DNA of 64,000 bases from NCBI GenBank assembly GCA_963526735.1, contig CAURNU010000001.1, positions 62,001 through 126,000 on the forward strand, given 5' to 3'. The notes under the pieces are model-generated. The model worked only from the letters and a program-made list of their open reading frames with translations, ran no database searches and was not told the origin of the DNA. Every line of letters begins with the position of its first letter. Position 1 is the stretch's first letter. The translations under genes and the position numbers were made by a program. Of the stretch, positions 52,974 through 61,773 are shown piece by piece. This DNA is from CAMUQR01 sp963526735. Its GTDB lineage: Bacteria; Patescibacteriota; Saccharimonadia; Saccharimonadales; Saccharimonadaceae.

Positions 52974-55594
52974 TGAAACGTTTCAGTTTAATTAGTTTAT
53001 CAATTATCAGTCTAGTCATAATTCTTACACACTATGCTCAGGCATCAATTCATTTTCAGCAATTCAACATTAACGATTACAGCAAAGAACAGTTACCTCG
53101 CGAAGAATTAGTTAAAGAAATTCAAACTTTTGTAGTACGAACTCTACCAAAAATCGAAAATTGTAATGAACGGGGTGAAGGTGAATTTCAAAGTATCTTC
53201 TGTACCAATATTTACGAAGCTGATCGTATTCGTTTAGCCTATATTTTAGGCTATAACGCCAACCTTAAGCCAGAAGCTATTACCAAAACTAATCATGTGC
53301 GCAAATTAATCTTTCCGGCTAATGCTAAAATTTATAATGAAAATCGTTCTTTAAAAGAGGAGAATGGGGAGGGTAATATTTATGATAACGATTCTGATGG
53401 TGGTATTCCTAATCCGCACAAAGTCAAAAAGCAACCTTATCATGATAATATTGATGGTAATTTTAAATTTGGTATGGCGACAGAAATTGGGCTTAGAGAC
53501 TGCGCTATTGATAACAGTGGCCAGTCCCAAACTCGCTTAAAAGCTCTCAATCCGCAATTAGAAACAACCGATACTAGCACCCAAGATAAAACATCAGACA
53601 AGACAAAAAATACTAAACAAAAACCCCCAGAATATCCACTAATTGGTTGCCAAGATATTAAATTAGTCTTAAAACAATTTTTAAGCCAAAATTATATCAA
53701 CCATATTCTCGATAATAGTCCACATATTGGTTGGCTTAATTTCAGTCAATCCGAAAAAATAAATATGCAGTTATCCCAAAAAGAAATTGACAACGCCAAT
53801 GGCACTATTTTAAGTGATGGTGAATACCAAGATATTAAATCACGTTGCGCTGTCACTGGCCTACAAGCATTACTAATTTGTCCAGCAATGCGTACTACCG
53901 GCGGTTTAACTCAAGCTGGACTAAATATCATTCAAAAAAGCATGGTCTTAAACCCGAAGTTTACCAATTCTCGCACCAAAGGTGGCTTCGTCTTATACTC
54001 ATCTTGGGTGGAATTTCGTAATATTTCCAACCTCATTCTCATCATAGCCTTCATGATAATGATTGCCGCTTATGTCACTAACCGTCAACTTGATGTTTAT
54101 AATCTCCGCAAAATGCTTCCAAAATTCATCGTAATTGCGATTTTAATAAACGCTTCATTCCTGATTATGCAAGTGGCTGTTGATATTAGTAATATCGTCG
54201 GAGTAGGGATGTTTTCGCTTTTATCAAACATTATGCCTTTTAACTACGATGTGATGAAAACAGTCTCCACAGTCTTGGCTGGAGGACTAATTATCGGCTC
54301 AGTAGCACTAGCACCGCTGATTGGTATCGCAGTACTCATTCCGGTCATTCTCTGTGCCATGTTATCAGTCGTGATTATGGTCGTGATGCTAGCCCTGCGC
54401 GACTCGGCATTTATTGTGTTGCTAGTTTTAACGCCGGTAGCTTTAATTAGTTTATTGTTCCCAAATTCTGATCGATTCTATCAGGTTTGGAAAAAATCAA
54501 TCTGGACAATTTTAATCATTCCGCCAATGATTGGATTAACATTCGGTAGTGGCAAATTTTTATCCGGCTTAATGTTTCAAGTAGGTGGATTGATGCAAAT
54601 TTTCTATATCGTACCACTAGCACTGCAATTCTATTTATTACCAAAGATATTATTAAACTCAATCAAAAATCTACCGCTTATCGGTAATCAAATTGCCTCA
54701 ACTCTTGATAAAATCCCTGATGGCATTACTGATAAATATCGCTCCAGTGAGTTTCATAAACAAGCCACGATTAATTTCAAAGCTAAGCGCAGTCGCTCTA
54801 TCAAGCGAGCTAAATTTGACAAAAAACACCCGCTCGCTAATAGCGCCTATCTCGCCGCCAACAAACTCAATCAAGGCAAAAACAAAGTTGTCGACAAGTT
54901 TCTGCCTGGATATGACACTCTCATGCAAGCACCAGCCTTTGATCGTGAGGCTTTTGAAGAATTAGTCAAAAACTCCTATAAGATGGATCCTAATGTTGCT
55001 CAATACTATCTAAAGGAAAATGACATTATGGATAAAGGTACACTTAATCAGTATCAAAAAGGGTTAAACAGCTTATCTACCGAAGCCTCCACTCAATTGC
55101 AAACTATGCTTCGCAATAATAATCCTGACCAGATTCTTTCTAGTATCCTTAAAGTGTCCGATGACGGGGAGGGAGATGCTCAAGCCATCCTCAAAGGCTT
55201 CAATCAATATCTTGAGCGTGGTGGAGATTATGCTAATTTATCAATCATTGCCAAAAATGTTGAAGATAATTATAAAAAAGAAGGTAATTTTACCGACGCT
55301 GCTTTTTTGAAAAACATTAGAGATGATGCTAAAAAGAGTAAGAAAAGAATTGATTACAGTGAACAACTAGATGTTTTACAAAAAATGCAGCCAGCCGACC
55401 AAATTAACTTAACTGCTGATTACTTCAACTCGGTTAGCGATTGGAAGAAATTTAAAGGCTTTAAAGCAGGCGACGTACAAGATGCTGCCTTTCGCAAATT
55501 TATGACCACTCCAGTTGGTCAAGCTCAACTCGATAAAATCCGCGCCCAGTCCGCCCAAAACACTAATGCCGCTAATTATCTCAGTCAGTTTTAG
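52973..55594 (+). CDS. VirB6/TrbL-like polytopic membrane protein (VirB6-like 5)
   Basis: 873 aa. Signal peptide MKRFSLISLSIISLVIILTHYAQA. An extracytoplasmic domain of ~270 residues with several cysteines ends in LLICPAMRTTG. The membrane block (~343-576) has SWVEFRNISNLIL and the divergent DVYNLRKMLPKFIVIAILINASF. A ~300-residue Lys-rich helical tail follows. This copy departs most from the others at the SNY motif (DVY). Confidence 0.82.
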   Translation: MKRFSLISLSIISLVIILTHYAQASIHFQQFNINDYSKEQLPREELVKEIQTFVVRTLPKIENCNERGEGEFQSIFCTNIYEADRIRLAYILGYNANLKPEAITKTNHVRKLIFPANAKIYNENRSLKEENGEGNIYDNDSDGGIPNPHKVKKQPYHDNIDGNFKFGMATEIGLRDCAIDNSGQSQTRLKALNPQLETTDTSTQDKTSDKTKNTKQKPPEYPLIGCQDIKLVLKQFLSQNYINHILDNSPHIGWLNFSQSEKINMQLSQKEIDNANGTILSDGEYQDIKSRCAVTGLQALLICPAMRTTGGLTQAGLNIIQKSMVLNPKFTNSRTKGGFVLYSSWVEFRNISNLILIIAFMIMIAAYVTNRQLDVYNLRKMLPKFIVIAILINASFLIMQVAVDISNIVGVGMFSLLSNIMPFNYDVMKTVSTVLAGGLIIGSVALAPLIGIAVLIPVILCAMLSVVIMVVMLALRDSAFIVLLVLTPVALISLLFPNSDRFYQVWKKSIWTILIIPPMIGLTFGSGKFLSGLMFQVGGLMQIFYIVPLALQFYLLPKILLNSIKNLPLIGNQIASTLDKIPDGITDKYRSSEFHKQATINFKAKRSRSIKRAKFDKKHPLANSAYLAANKLNQGKNKVVDKFLPGYDTLMQAPAFDREAFEELVKNSYKMDPNVAQYYLKENDIMDKGTLNQYQKGLNSLSTEASTQLQTMLRNNNPDQILSSILKVSDDGEGDAQAILKGFNQYLERGGDYANLSIIAKNVEDNYKKEGNFTDAAFLKNIRDDAKKSKKRIDYSEQLDVLQKMQPADQINLTADYFNSVSDWKKFKGFKAGDVQDAAFRKFMTTPVGQAQLDKIRAQSAQNTNAANYLSQF

Positions 55595-55623
55595 TTGCGT
55601 TTAATTGCTGTTTATGGTATAAT
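55595..55623 (+). promoter_or_regulatory. Internal promoter in the secretion locus
   Basis: TTGCGT (55595-55600), 17-bp spacer, perfect TATAAT (55618-55623). It begins at the last base of the VirB6-like 5 frame region and gives a ~23-nt leader with AAGGGG. Confidence 0.65.
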
Positions 55624-55652
55624 TTAAAAGAGTTATTAAGGGGTTATACTGT

Positions 55653-57851
55653 ATGAAAAATCAATTATTACTGCTCGAATCACAGACATCACCACTCTGG
55701 TCGGATTTTTCAGCTACCAATCTGCACTCTATCGAAAAAACCGCCACTAAATCATTCTTAAAATTCAACGCTAAGCGTCAAGCCACCTCTAAAGCCCTCA
55801 AATACGCTCCACTAATTGGTTTGGGGCTGATTTTGATTATTATCATGGTGATTATTGGGTTTATTTTGACCCCGAGCTTATTAATTAATCATTTTGTGCA
55901 GACCGTTACCGATAAATTCAATTATCAGGCTACTAGTCTAGAAGCGCGCTCTAATCTATTACTCGACAGCAAGTGGCAGGGTGGACAAAAATCACCTTAT
56001 CGCATCGTCAATGAATACCAAACGATGCCTGACACCCTTGCGAAAAATCTCGAGCACGAAGGCTTTTCAATTCACACTGAAAACAAGCAAATGACCAAGG
56101 TTTTTTATAAAAATAAGCCGATTAAACGGTCAGAGTTTTTATCAACAATTAGTCATAATATCAACATTAATGAAGCTAAAAACAACAGTTTTAACAGTAA
56201 ACGAGTCGCTTTTCAAGATGGAGTCTGGCAAAAAAACGCTCGTAATTGGCGCTTATCCAAAAAAGGCTTCACCAAACCAACTGACAAAAACGCCGTTGAG
56301 GATTTTAACAAGCAAGAACTAGCTATTACTAAAGTTGACGACGCCCAGATGCGTTTTAATACCGACACACCGACCGAAACCGATGAAAAGGGTAATGTCC
56401 ACGAAAAACAATCGCCGAGTATTAATATTTTTAAATCGCTCACTAATAATCTCAAATATATCAACCAACAAGCCGATCAAACCTCACAAGAGCAAAAGTC
56501 ACCGTTTTATCGATCATTTAATAATTTAAAATTAGCCGAACGTAATTTTGTCAACAATCAAAGCGCCTGTGGTTTATATCACAACAGTAATTTCTTACAA
56601 AATTACGCCAAAACCCCTCAAGCAGGGCAACAATCGCAATTAGCCATGAACTTATTTATTGAAGCTGAAAAAATCAAAGCCGGCATCGCTACACCGGAAT
56701 CGGCTGAATTTTATGGCAAACGCCTAACTGAAACTTATACCACCACCAAAGCGAACGGGGCAGTGGTCGAAACCAAATCCGCCACTGATTCTTTTGGTTA
56801 TAAATATGCCGCTTTTGGCGACACGCCACAACTTAACGAAAATGCCGAACGCTACGTGCTTGGCGCTAATCCGACCATCGCTCAATCACAAAAAGCTATC
56901 AGCCAGCAAAACCAGTGCCAAAACAAAGAAGGTGGCTTTTTGAAGCGACTGTTCGCTAGTTTTTTCAGTAATATCGCTAATTTACTTAATCCATTTAAAC
57001 TCAACCTTGATTTTATTAATCAACTACTCGATTCTGGCAAAGATCGCCAAATCACCGAAAATACCGTTGCTGCGATGTCTAATTTAAAAGTCGCACCTAA
57101 CACTGTTGGTGAGGACCTCGGTAACGCCATTGTCGCTGGCAGTGGATTTTTCCTCGGTAAAAACGCAGCAATTGGCGGAAATAATATTCTTACTCAAGAC
57201 CAAGCCGTCGCTTATCTCCAAGAACAAGATAAATATCTAGCGATGCAAGGCAAAATCGAAGCTAAAAATCTCAGTCCGTTTGATTTAAGCTCGAAACATA
57301 CTATGATGGGCAGTATCATTAGTTCTAATTTACATCTTTTCACTCAATTATCATCACTCCGTTCAGTTGGCTTAAATATCCTTAAATCCGCCAAATTAAG
57401 CCTCGCACGCCTCAATCCAGTCTCGCAAGCCAAGCGCTCAGCGGTTTATTTTGAGCGTTGTCAAGATTCAGAGTTTTTAAAACTTAATAAACATCTCAAC
57501 GGCCAAAAAATCGCCCTTGATCCATTTTGTAATCCGATTTATGGCGTGGATGTCCAAGCCATTAAAACCAACCCGATTGACGTCATTAATCGACTCGTCA
57601 ACAGTGGCGATTTAGTTAAAACCGACCCGAAATGCCAGGAAGATTGTGAACTCGTCCCAGCTGGCGACCTCAAAAAATACCAAAAAAACTGCATCAATCG
57701 AGCTCGTTTGCCGATTGGTGACGAAGATGAAGAAGCTGGATTTGACGATGGCGAAAGTTGCCTCGCTAATTCTCCTAAAAAATCCTTATATGCGCTATTT
57801 TTCATCGATCAGCGCCTCAATAAAATCTTCAACGAAGTCAAACCCCTATAA
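55653..57851 (+). CDS. Membrane-anchored protein of unknown function in the secretion locus
   Basis: 732 aa, not recognised. About 50 cytoplasmic residues, one strong membrane helix (~52-76), then ~650 extracytoplasmic residues. This large domain has scattered cysteines (for example CQDSEFL, DPFCNPIYG, CQEDCE), a segment with Ala/Gln-rich helices and an acidic end (DEDEEAGFDDGESC). Its place between the VirB6-like set and a wall hydrolase and the single-anchor topology recall VirB8/VirB10-type bridging components, but there is no sequence match I can point to. Own promoter and ribosome site. Confidence 0.72.
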   Translation: MKNQLLLLESQTSPLWSDFSATNLHSIEKTATKSFLKFNAKRQATSKALKYAPLIGLGLILIIIMVIIGFILTPSLLINHFVQTVTDKFNYQATSLEARSNLLLDSKWQGGQKSPYRIVNEYQTMPDTLAKNLEHEGFSIHTENKQMTKVFYKNKPIKRSEFLSTISHNININEAKNNSFNSKRVAFQDGVWQKNARNWRLSKKGFTKPTDKNAVEDFNKQELAITKVDDAQMRFNTDTPTETDEKGNVHEKQSPSINIFKSLTNNLKYINQQADQTSQEQKSPFYRSFNNLKLAERNFVNNQSACGLYHNSNFLQNYAKTPQAGQQSQLAMNLFIEAEKIKAGIATPESAEFYGKRLTETYTTTKANGAVVETKSATDSFGYKYAAFGDTPQLNENAERYVLGANPTIAQSQKAISQQNQCQNKEGGFLKRLFASFFSNIANLLNPFKLNLDFINQLLDSGKDRQITENTVAAMSNLKVAPNTVGEDLGNAIVAGSGFFLGKNAAIGGNNILTQDQAVAYLQEQDKYLAMQGKIEAKNLSPFDLSSKHTMMGSIISSNLHLFTQLSSLRSVGLNILKSAKLSLARLNPVSQAKRSAVYFERCQDSEFLKLNKHLNGQKIALDPFCNPIYGVDVQAIKTNPIDVINRLVNSGDLVKTDPKCQEDCELVPAGDLKKYQKNCINRARLPIGDEDEEAGFDDGESCLANSPKKSLYALFFIDQRLNKIFNEVKPL

Positions 57852-57862
57852 CTAGAAATCGC

Positions 57863-57891
57863 TTGCGCTTTTTGAATACCTCTTATATAAT
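57863..57891 (+). promoter_or_regulatory. Leaderless promoter of the NlpC/P60-like gene
   Basis: TTGCGC (57863-57868), 17-bp spacer, perfect TATAAT (57886-57891), then 6 nt to ATG 57898. Confidence 0.6.
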
Positions 57892-57897
57892 TAGCTT

Positions 57898-59289
57898 ATG
57901 TTTCATAAGAAGTGGGGAATTAAGCCAATTATTACACTTGGGGTAATTATAGGTGTCGTCGCTAGCTTTGTTATTCATTATCCAACTTACGCTAATGAGT
58001 CTTTTTTTACACGTAATCATATTATTTTTTATGATAAAAACGATACGCTTAAATTATGTTCAAGTAGTTCAATTGGTAGTTTTATAGGCAACTTTAGTGA
58101 TTTAACTTTAACGCCTGAAGGTAAAGCATGGTTTAAGGATAATACTGAATTTTTGAAAAAGAAAATGTCAGAGATTATCAAAGTTAATGGCGAATCAAAA
58201 ACCCGCCAAGAACGTTATATTATGGCAGCAACCACAGCCGGCCTACCAGCTGATATGTGGAAAATCATAGCCGCACTGGATTTATATGAACGTAATTTTG
58301 ATACTACTCGCAGTATTCATAACGGGTTAAATCGTATCGGAAGCAAAGATAATATCGACAATGTCACATCTGGGTCAGACTATCAAGATGACTTAGTTCA
58401 AGGTATTTATCATTTTTTAAATCATGCTCGTATAGCTAAATTTGACCCTAAAAATACCTCTGATTGGACTTTAGATAAAATTGCCAATAGTTTTTTGCGA
58501 TGGAATCGTGGTGGCGCTTATCACTCCATAAATTGGACTTGGCAAGAATCCGGCTATGTAAATAATTACAGTCCAACTTATCAATACAATGGTAAGCTCG
58601 ACAAAGAAGGTGCTTGTAAAATACCATCACTTAAAAAAGCTGGCCTGGCTTGTAATAATAAAAACTCACGACCCGGAATTATTCATGTTTTTAATTTTCT
58701 TAATAATAACTTTAGTTTAAGTTCCAACTCTAGCAACTCTAATAATTACAGTAGTTCTAATAATTCGTCTGGCACTGATTGTTCGTCTTCAGTGAATCCA
58801 TTCGCTAATTTAAGTGGAGTTGCCGCCAAGATCATGGCTGTTTATCAACAATACGCCCATCAAAAATACTACGAAATGGGTAGCACAATGGCTAATACTC
58901 CCAAAGACCCATCTTATAGAACAGATCCTATATTAAAACAATATCCTGGAGCTAATCTAGGGCAAGATTGTGGTGCTTGGGTGCGTTTTGCAATTATTAA
59001 AAGTGGCCTAGATCCTAATTATGGTAGCGGTTCAGGCCAAACAGAGCATATGCAAGAATGGATGGCAAACCCAGCCAACGGCTGGCAAAAAGTAACACCA
59101 CACCCTAATTTTAAAGATATTTCCCAATTTCAACCTGGTGATGTCGGATTATGCAATGGTCACACATATCTATATATTGGAGATGGTATTTTTTCATCAG
59201 CAAGGCTTAATGCTCGATTTCCAATGCGTTCAGGTGGCGAAGAATGTGTTGGCATGGGTAATTATAATTGGTGGAGAAAGGTTAAATAA
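57898..59289 (+). CDS. Secreted NlpC/P60-like wall hydrolase of the secretion locus
   Basis: 463 aa. Signal peptide (~1-35, ending TYA). The first domain (~60-265) is unknown but has a MAATTAGLPADMWKIIAALDLYERNF stretch whose helix-plus-Glu layout recalls lysozyme-like transglycosylases. A Ser/Asn linker (~278-295) follows. The C-terminal domain has the NlpC/P60/CHAP arrangement: GQDCGAWVRFA with Cys358, then PGDVGLCNGHTYLYIGDG with His422. This would cut peptide bonds in peptidoglycan. The place in the locus suggests the role of VirB1, opening the wall for machine assembly. Substrate bond not determinable. Confidence 0.78.
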   Translation: MFHKKWGIKPIITLGVIIGVVASFVIHYPTYANESFFTRNHIIFYDKNDTLKLCSSSSIGSFIGNFSDLTLTPEGKAWFKDNTEFLKKKMSEIIKVNGESKTRQERYIMAATTAGLPADMWKIIAALDLYERNFDTTRSIHNGLNRIGSKDNIDNVTSGSDYQDDLVQGIYHFLNHARIAKFDPKNTSDWTLDKIANSFLRWNRGGAYHSINWTWQESGYVNNYSPTYQYNGKLDKEGACKIPSLKKAGLACNNKNSRPGIIHVFNFLNNNFSLSSNSSNSNNYSSSNNSSGTDCSSSVNPFANLSGVAAKIMAVYQQYAHQKYYEMGSTMANTPKDPSYRTDPILKQYPGANLGQDCGAWVRFAIIKSGLDPNYGSGSGQTEHMQEWMANPANGWQKVTPHPNFKDISQFQPGDVGLCNGHTYLYIGDGIFSSARLNARFPMRSGGEECVGMGNYNWWRKVK

Positions 59290-59292
59290 GTT

Positions 59293-59937
59293 ATGAAACG
59301 TAAAATCATCACTATCACTGTTATTATCCTTTTTAGTGTGATTGGATGGCAGGTTTATAATCTCATCAACAATAGTGATAAGATTGATGTAAAAATCGTA
59401 GTTGCCCCATCTGATGCTGTCATAATTATCAATAACCGAACCTATCATCAAAAAAATATTAAACTACCCGTAAATCAAACTTATCATGTAACAATTAAAC
59501 GCGACGGTTTTCAAGATAAGATTTTTAATCTAAAAACACTAAAAAAGCCACAATTTTCATACGATAATACCATTTACGGTGCATTAAATCCACTTACTGA
59601 TAATGCTAAAAAGATACAAGAACAACACATTCAAGATTATCAACAAATTGAAGGTTTAATTGGTTCCACTATTGATCAACAGATTACTAAAAGTACTCAA
59701 AAGTTTCCAATTATCAAACATCTTCCTCTAGTCGAATATAATTATCACATCGGCTATTACCAAGAAGGGGAGGAATTAATTATTAGTATTTATAGTGATT
59801 ATCATAATTTCATCCATGCACTCAACCATCTGCAATTATTAGATAAAGATTTATCCAATTATCGTATTGAGTTTTATGACCGACAAACTAAGCAAAAAAT
59901 AAATAATTTTTTTGAGGAGTATTTCAAACATGAATAA
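59293..59937 (+). CDS. Membrane-anchored protein with PEGA-like domain (first of a pair)
   Basis: 214 aa. One N-terminal membrane helix (~5-24) followed by a beta-rich domain of ~60 residues (IVVAPSDAVIIINNRTYHQKNIKLPVNQTYHVTIKRDGFQDK) that looks like a PEGA domain, then a mixed domain ending with FYDRQTKQKINNFFEEYFKHE. PEGA-type folds are found in envelope proteins and bind other surface partners. Starts 4 bp after the hydrolase stop; overlaps the next gene by 8 nt. Confidence 0.7.
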   Translation: MKRKIITITVIILFSVIGWQVYNLINNSDKIDVKIVVAPSDAVIIINNRTYHQKNIKLPVNQTYHVTIKRDGFQDKIFNLKTLKKPQFSYDNTIYGALNPLTDNAKKIQEQHIQDYQQIEGLIGSTIDQQITKSTQKFPIIKHLPLVEYNYHIGYYQEGEELIISIYSDYHNFIHALNHLQLLDKDLSNYRIEFYDRQTKQKINNFFEEYFKHE

Positions 59938-60565
59938 GCGATTCTTATTAGCAATTAGTCTGGCATTGATTGTTTTCGGTGGGATGATCGGATGGTTTGT
60001 ATATAATCAATCGACCGAATTAACCGTTCAATCAACCGATCAAGATTTTGAAATTGCCGTCAAAGACCAAGCAAACAACACAACTCTTATCAAACCGAAT
60101 CAACCCATCCGTCTCAAAAAGCAACAATATACCATTGCTATTCGTAGTGATAAATATACAGCACCACAACAGACAGTAGATTTAACGAAACCAACTATTA
60201 TTAAATTTAATTTAGATTTTTCGCAAGATTATGCCACTAAATTCTTTCAAAAAGACCGCGAACAGCTCCAAAAGACCATTCAAACACAATTCCCATCAAC
60301 TGAAGTTAAAAAAGTTTTATTCTATAAGCGTGGTCAATATGCAGTAGTGGGTATCTATAAACCATTACCACCCGCCTCAAAGATTAGTAATATTAGCGTG
60401 CGTCTCCGCCAAGCATCTTCACGACCAGTCTTTAAAGTAATTTTCAAAAAAGACCAAGAAAAGTGGACACAACTTAACCAACCTGAATTGATTTTTTATT
60501 ACAAACAACATCCTCAAATTCCCAAGGAGATTGTCCAATCCGCTAATGACTTTTTAACGCCGTGA
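59930..60565 (+). CDS. Membrane-anchored protein with PEGA-like domain (second of a pair)
   Basis: 211 aa from ATG 59930, chosen because GAGGAG (59914-59919) lies just upstream and the helix starts right after the Met. The frame is open to a TTG at 59912. One membrane helix (~5-24), a PEGA-like strand-rich domain (~30-95, LTVQSTDQDFEIAVKD ... YTIAIRSDKYTAPQQTVDL) and a C-terminal ~110-residue mixed domain. Same plan as its neighbour and probably an old tandem duplicate. No motif gives a biochemical role. Confidence 0.7.
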   Translation: MNKRFLLAISLALIVFGGMIGWFVYNQSTELTVQSTDQDFEIAVKDQANNTTLIKPNQPIRLKKQQYTIAIRSDKYTAPQQTVDLTKPTIIKFNLDFSQDYATKFFQKDREQLQKTIQTQFPSTEVKKVLFYKRGQYAVVGIYKPLPPASKISNISVRLRQASSRPVFKVIFKKDQEKWTQLNQPELIFYYKQHPQIPKEIVQSANDFLTP

Positions 60566-60568
60566 TGA

Positions 60569-60574
60569 TATAAT
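60569..60574 (+). promoter_or_regulatory. -10 box for leaderless start of the PrgI gene
   Basis: Perfect TATAAT, 7 nt before ATG 60582. The -35 is weak. Confidence 0.45.
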
Positions 60575-60581
60575 AACACTT

Positions 60582-61772
60582 ATGGCAGTTTATAAAGTTC
60601 CTCAAGATGTGGAGGCTGAAGACAAGCTACTCGGGCCATTTAGTTTTCGCCAATTTATTTATTTGGTGGTCGCAGTACTAGGCGGTGGCTTAGCTTATTT
60701 TTTGGGAACAATTTTTATTGGATTAGCAATTATTCCTTTACCAATTTCAATTATTTTTTTAGTGCTGGCTTTACCGCTTAAAAAAGACCAGCCGATGGAA
60801 GTTTACGCGGCGGCAATTTTATCATTTTATCTCAAACCACGCCGAAAGTTATGGGAACCGGATGGAATCTTAACCATGGTGGAATTTACTAACGATGGAC
60901 CAATTGATAAAGAATACTCACCCGATATTACTTTTAATGAAGCACGACAACGAATCAGTTATTTATCCAATCTCGTTGATTCCAACGGGGAAATTATTCG
61001 TACTCAAGGCATAGCTAATCCGTCACTCCAAGCTGATGTCAGCGCCGAGTCAACCCAAGTTGAAGACATTCATGATGACGACGCGATGATCAACCAAAAA
61101 TTTGATGCGATGATCAACCGTCATAACCAAGTGCGCCGTGAACAAATCCTGGAAAATCTTAGTAATGGTTATACCGGGGTAGAGAATAATCAACAACCAG
61201 TACCACAACCGATGCCAGAATTCGCACCACAAGACCGAGCACCACAATTTACACCACAATTCACACCACAGCCACAATTTATGCCACCACAGCCAATGGC
61301 TCAGCCGACATTTCAGCCTGATTATCAGACCCAGCCAACAACTCCAACGCTAGATTTTAATAATTATCAACCACAACCGATTCCTAATCCGATAATGCCA
61401 CCGGAATTTTATCCACCAACAACGCCGGTCAATATGCCACCAGAGCAATTTCAAATCCCGCAACCAAGCTATCAATCAACACCACAACCGATGCCAGAAT
61501 TCATACCACAAGACCAAGCGCCACAATTTACACCACAATTCACACCGCAACCACAATTTATACCACCACAGCCAGGTCTTCAGTCGATACCACCAGAATC
61601 AACTCAAACTCCGTCAAACGATTACCACTTTAATCCATCACCTGATATAATTAATTTAGCTAATAATAATGACCTATCGGTACAAACTTTAGCTGCTGAG
61701 GCTAAAAAAATCACCGATCGTAATAAAAAACTTTTAGGTGAGGAAGAGGAAGTTGTAATTTCACTGAGGTAA
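60582..61772 (+). CDS. PrgI-family protein with Pro/Gln-rich tail
   Basis: 396 aa. Residues 1-110 are a PrgI domain: MAVYKVPQDVEAEDKLLGPFSFRQFIYLV, two close membrane helices (~27-45 and ~47-65), then the cytoplasmic QPMEVYAAAILSFYLKPRRKLW. PrgI, named from the conjugation locus of pCF10-type plasmids, occurs with VirB4 in Gram-positive and CPR type IV systems. Residues ~205-350 are Pro/Gln/Phe/Met-rich, with one 31-residue unit present twice. The closing ~45 residues are polar and helical. The tail is unusual for the family and may bind partners. Confidence 0.85.
   Translation: MAVYKVPQDVEAEDKLLGPFSFRQFIYLVVAVLGGGLAYFLGTIFIGLAIIPLPISIIFLVLALPLKKDQPMEVYAAAILSFYLKPRRKLWEPDGILTMVEFTNDGPIDKEYSPDITFNEARQRISYLSNLVDSNGEIIRTQGIANPSLQADVSAESTQVEDIHDDDAMINQKFDAMINRHNQVRREQILENLSNGYTGVENNQQPVPQPMPEFAPQDRAPQFTPQFTPQPQFMPPQPMAQPTFQPDYQTQPTTPTLDFNNYQPQPIPNPIMPPEFYPPTTPVNMPPEQFQIPQPSYQSTPQPMPEFIPQDQAPQFTPQFTPQPQFIPPQPGLQSIPPESTQTPSNDYHFNPSPDIINLANNNDLSVQTLAAEAKKITDRNKKLLGEEEEVVISLR
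61203..61295 (+). repeat. Direct repeat copy A inside the PrgI gene
   Basis: 93-bp unit encoding QPMPEFxPQDxAPQFTPQFT-type sequence. Nearly identical to copy B, 279 bp (93 codons) downstream. Confidence 0.85.
61482..61574 (+). repeat. Direct repeat copy B inside the PrgI gene
   Basis: Second copy of the 93-bp unit, differing by a handful of substitutions and in the same frame. Confidence 0.85.
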
Positions 61773-61773
61773 T

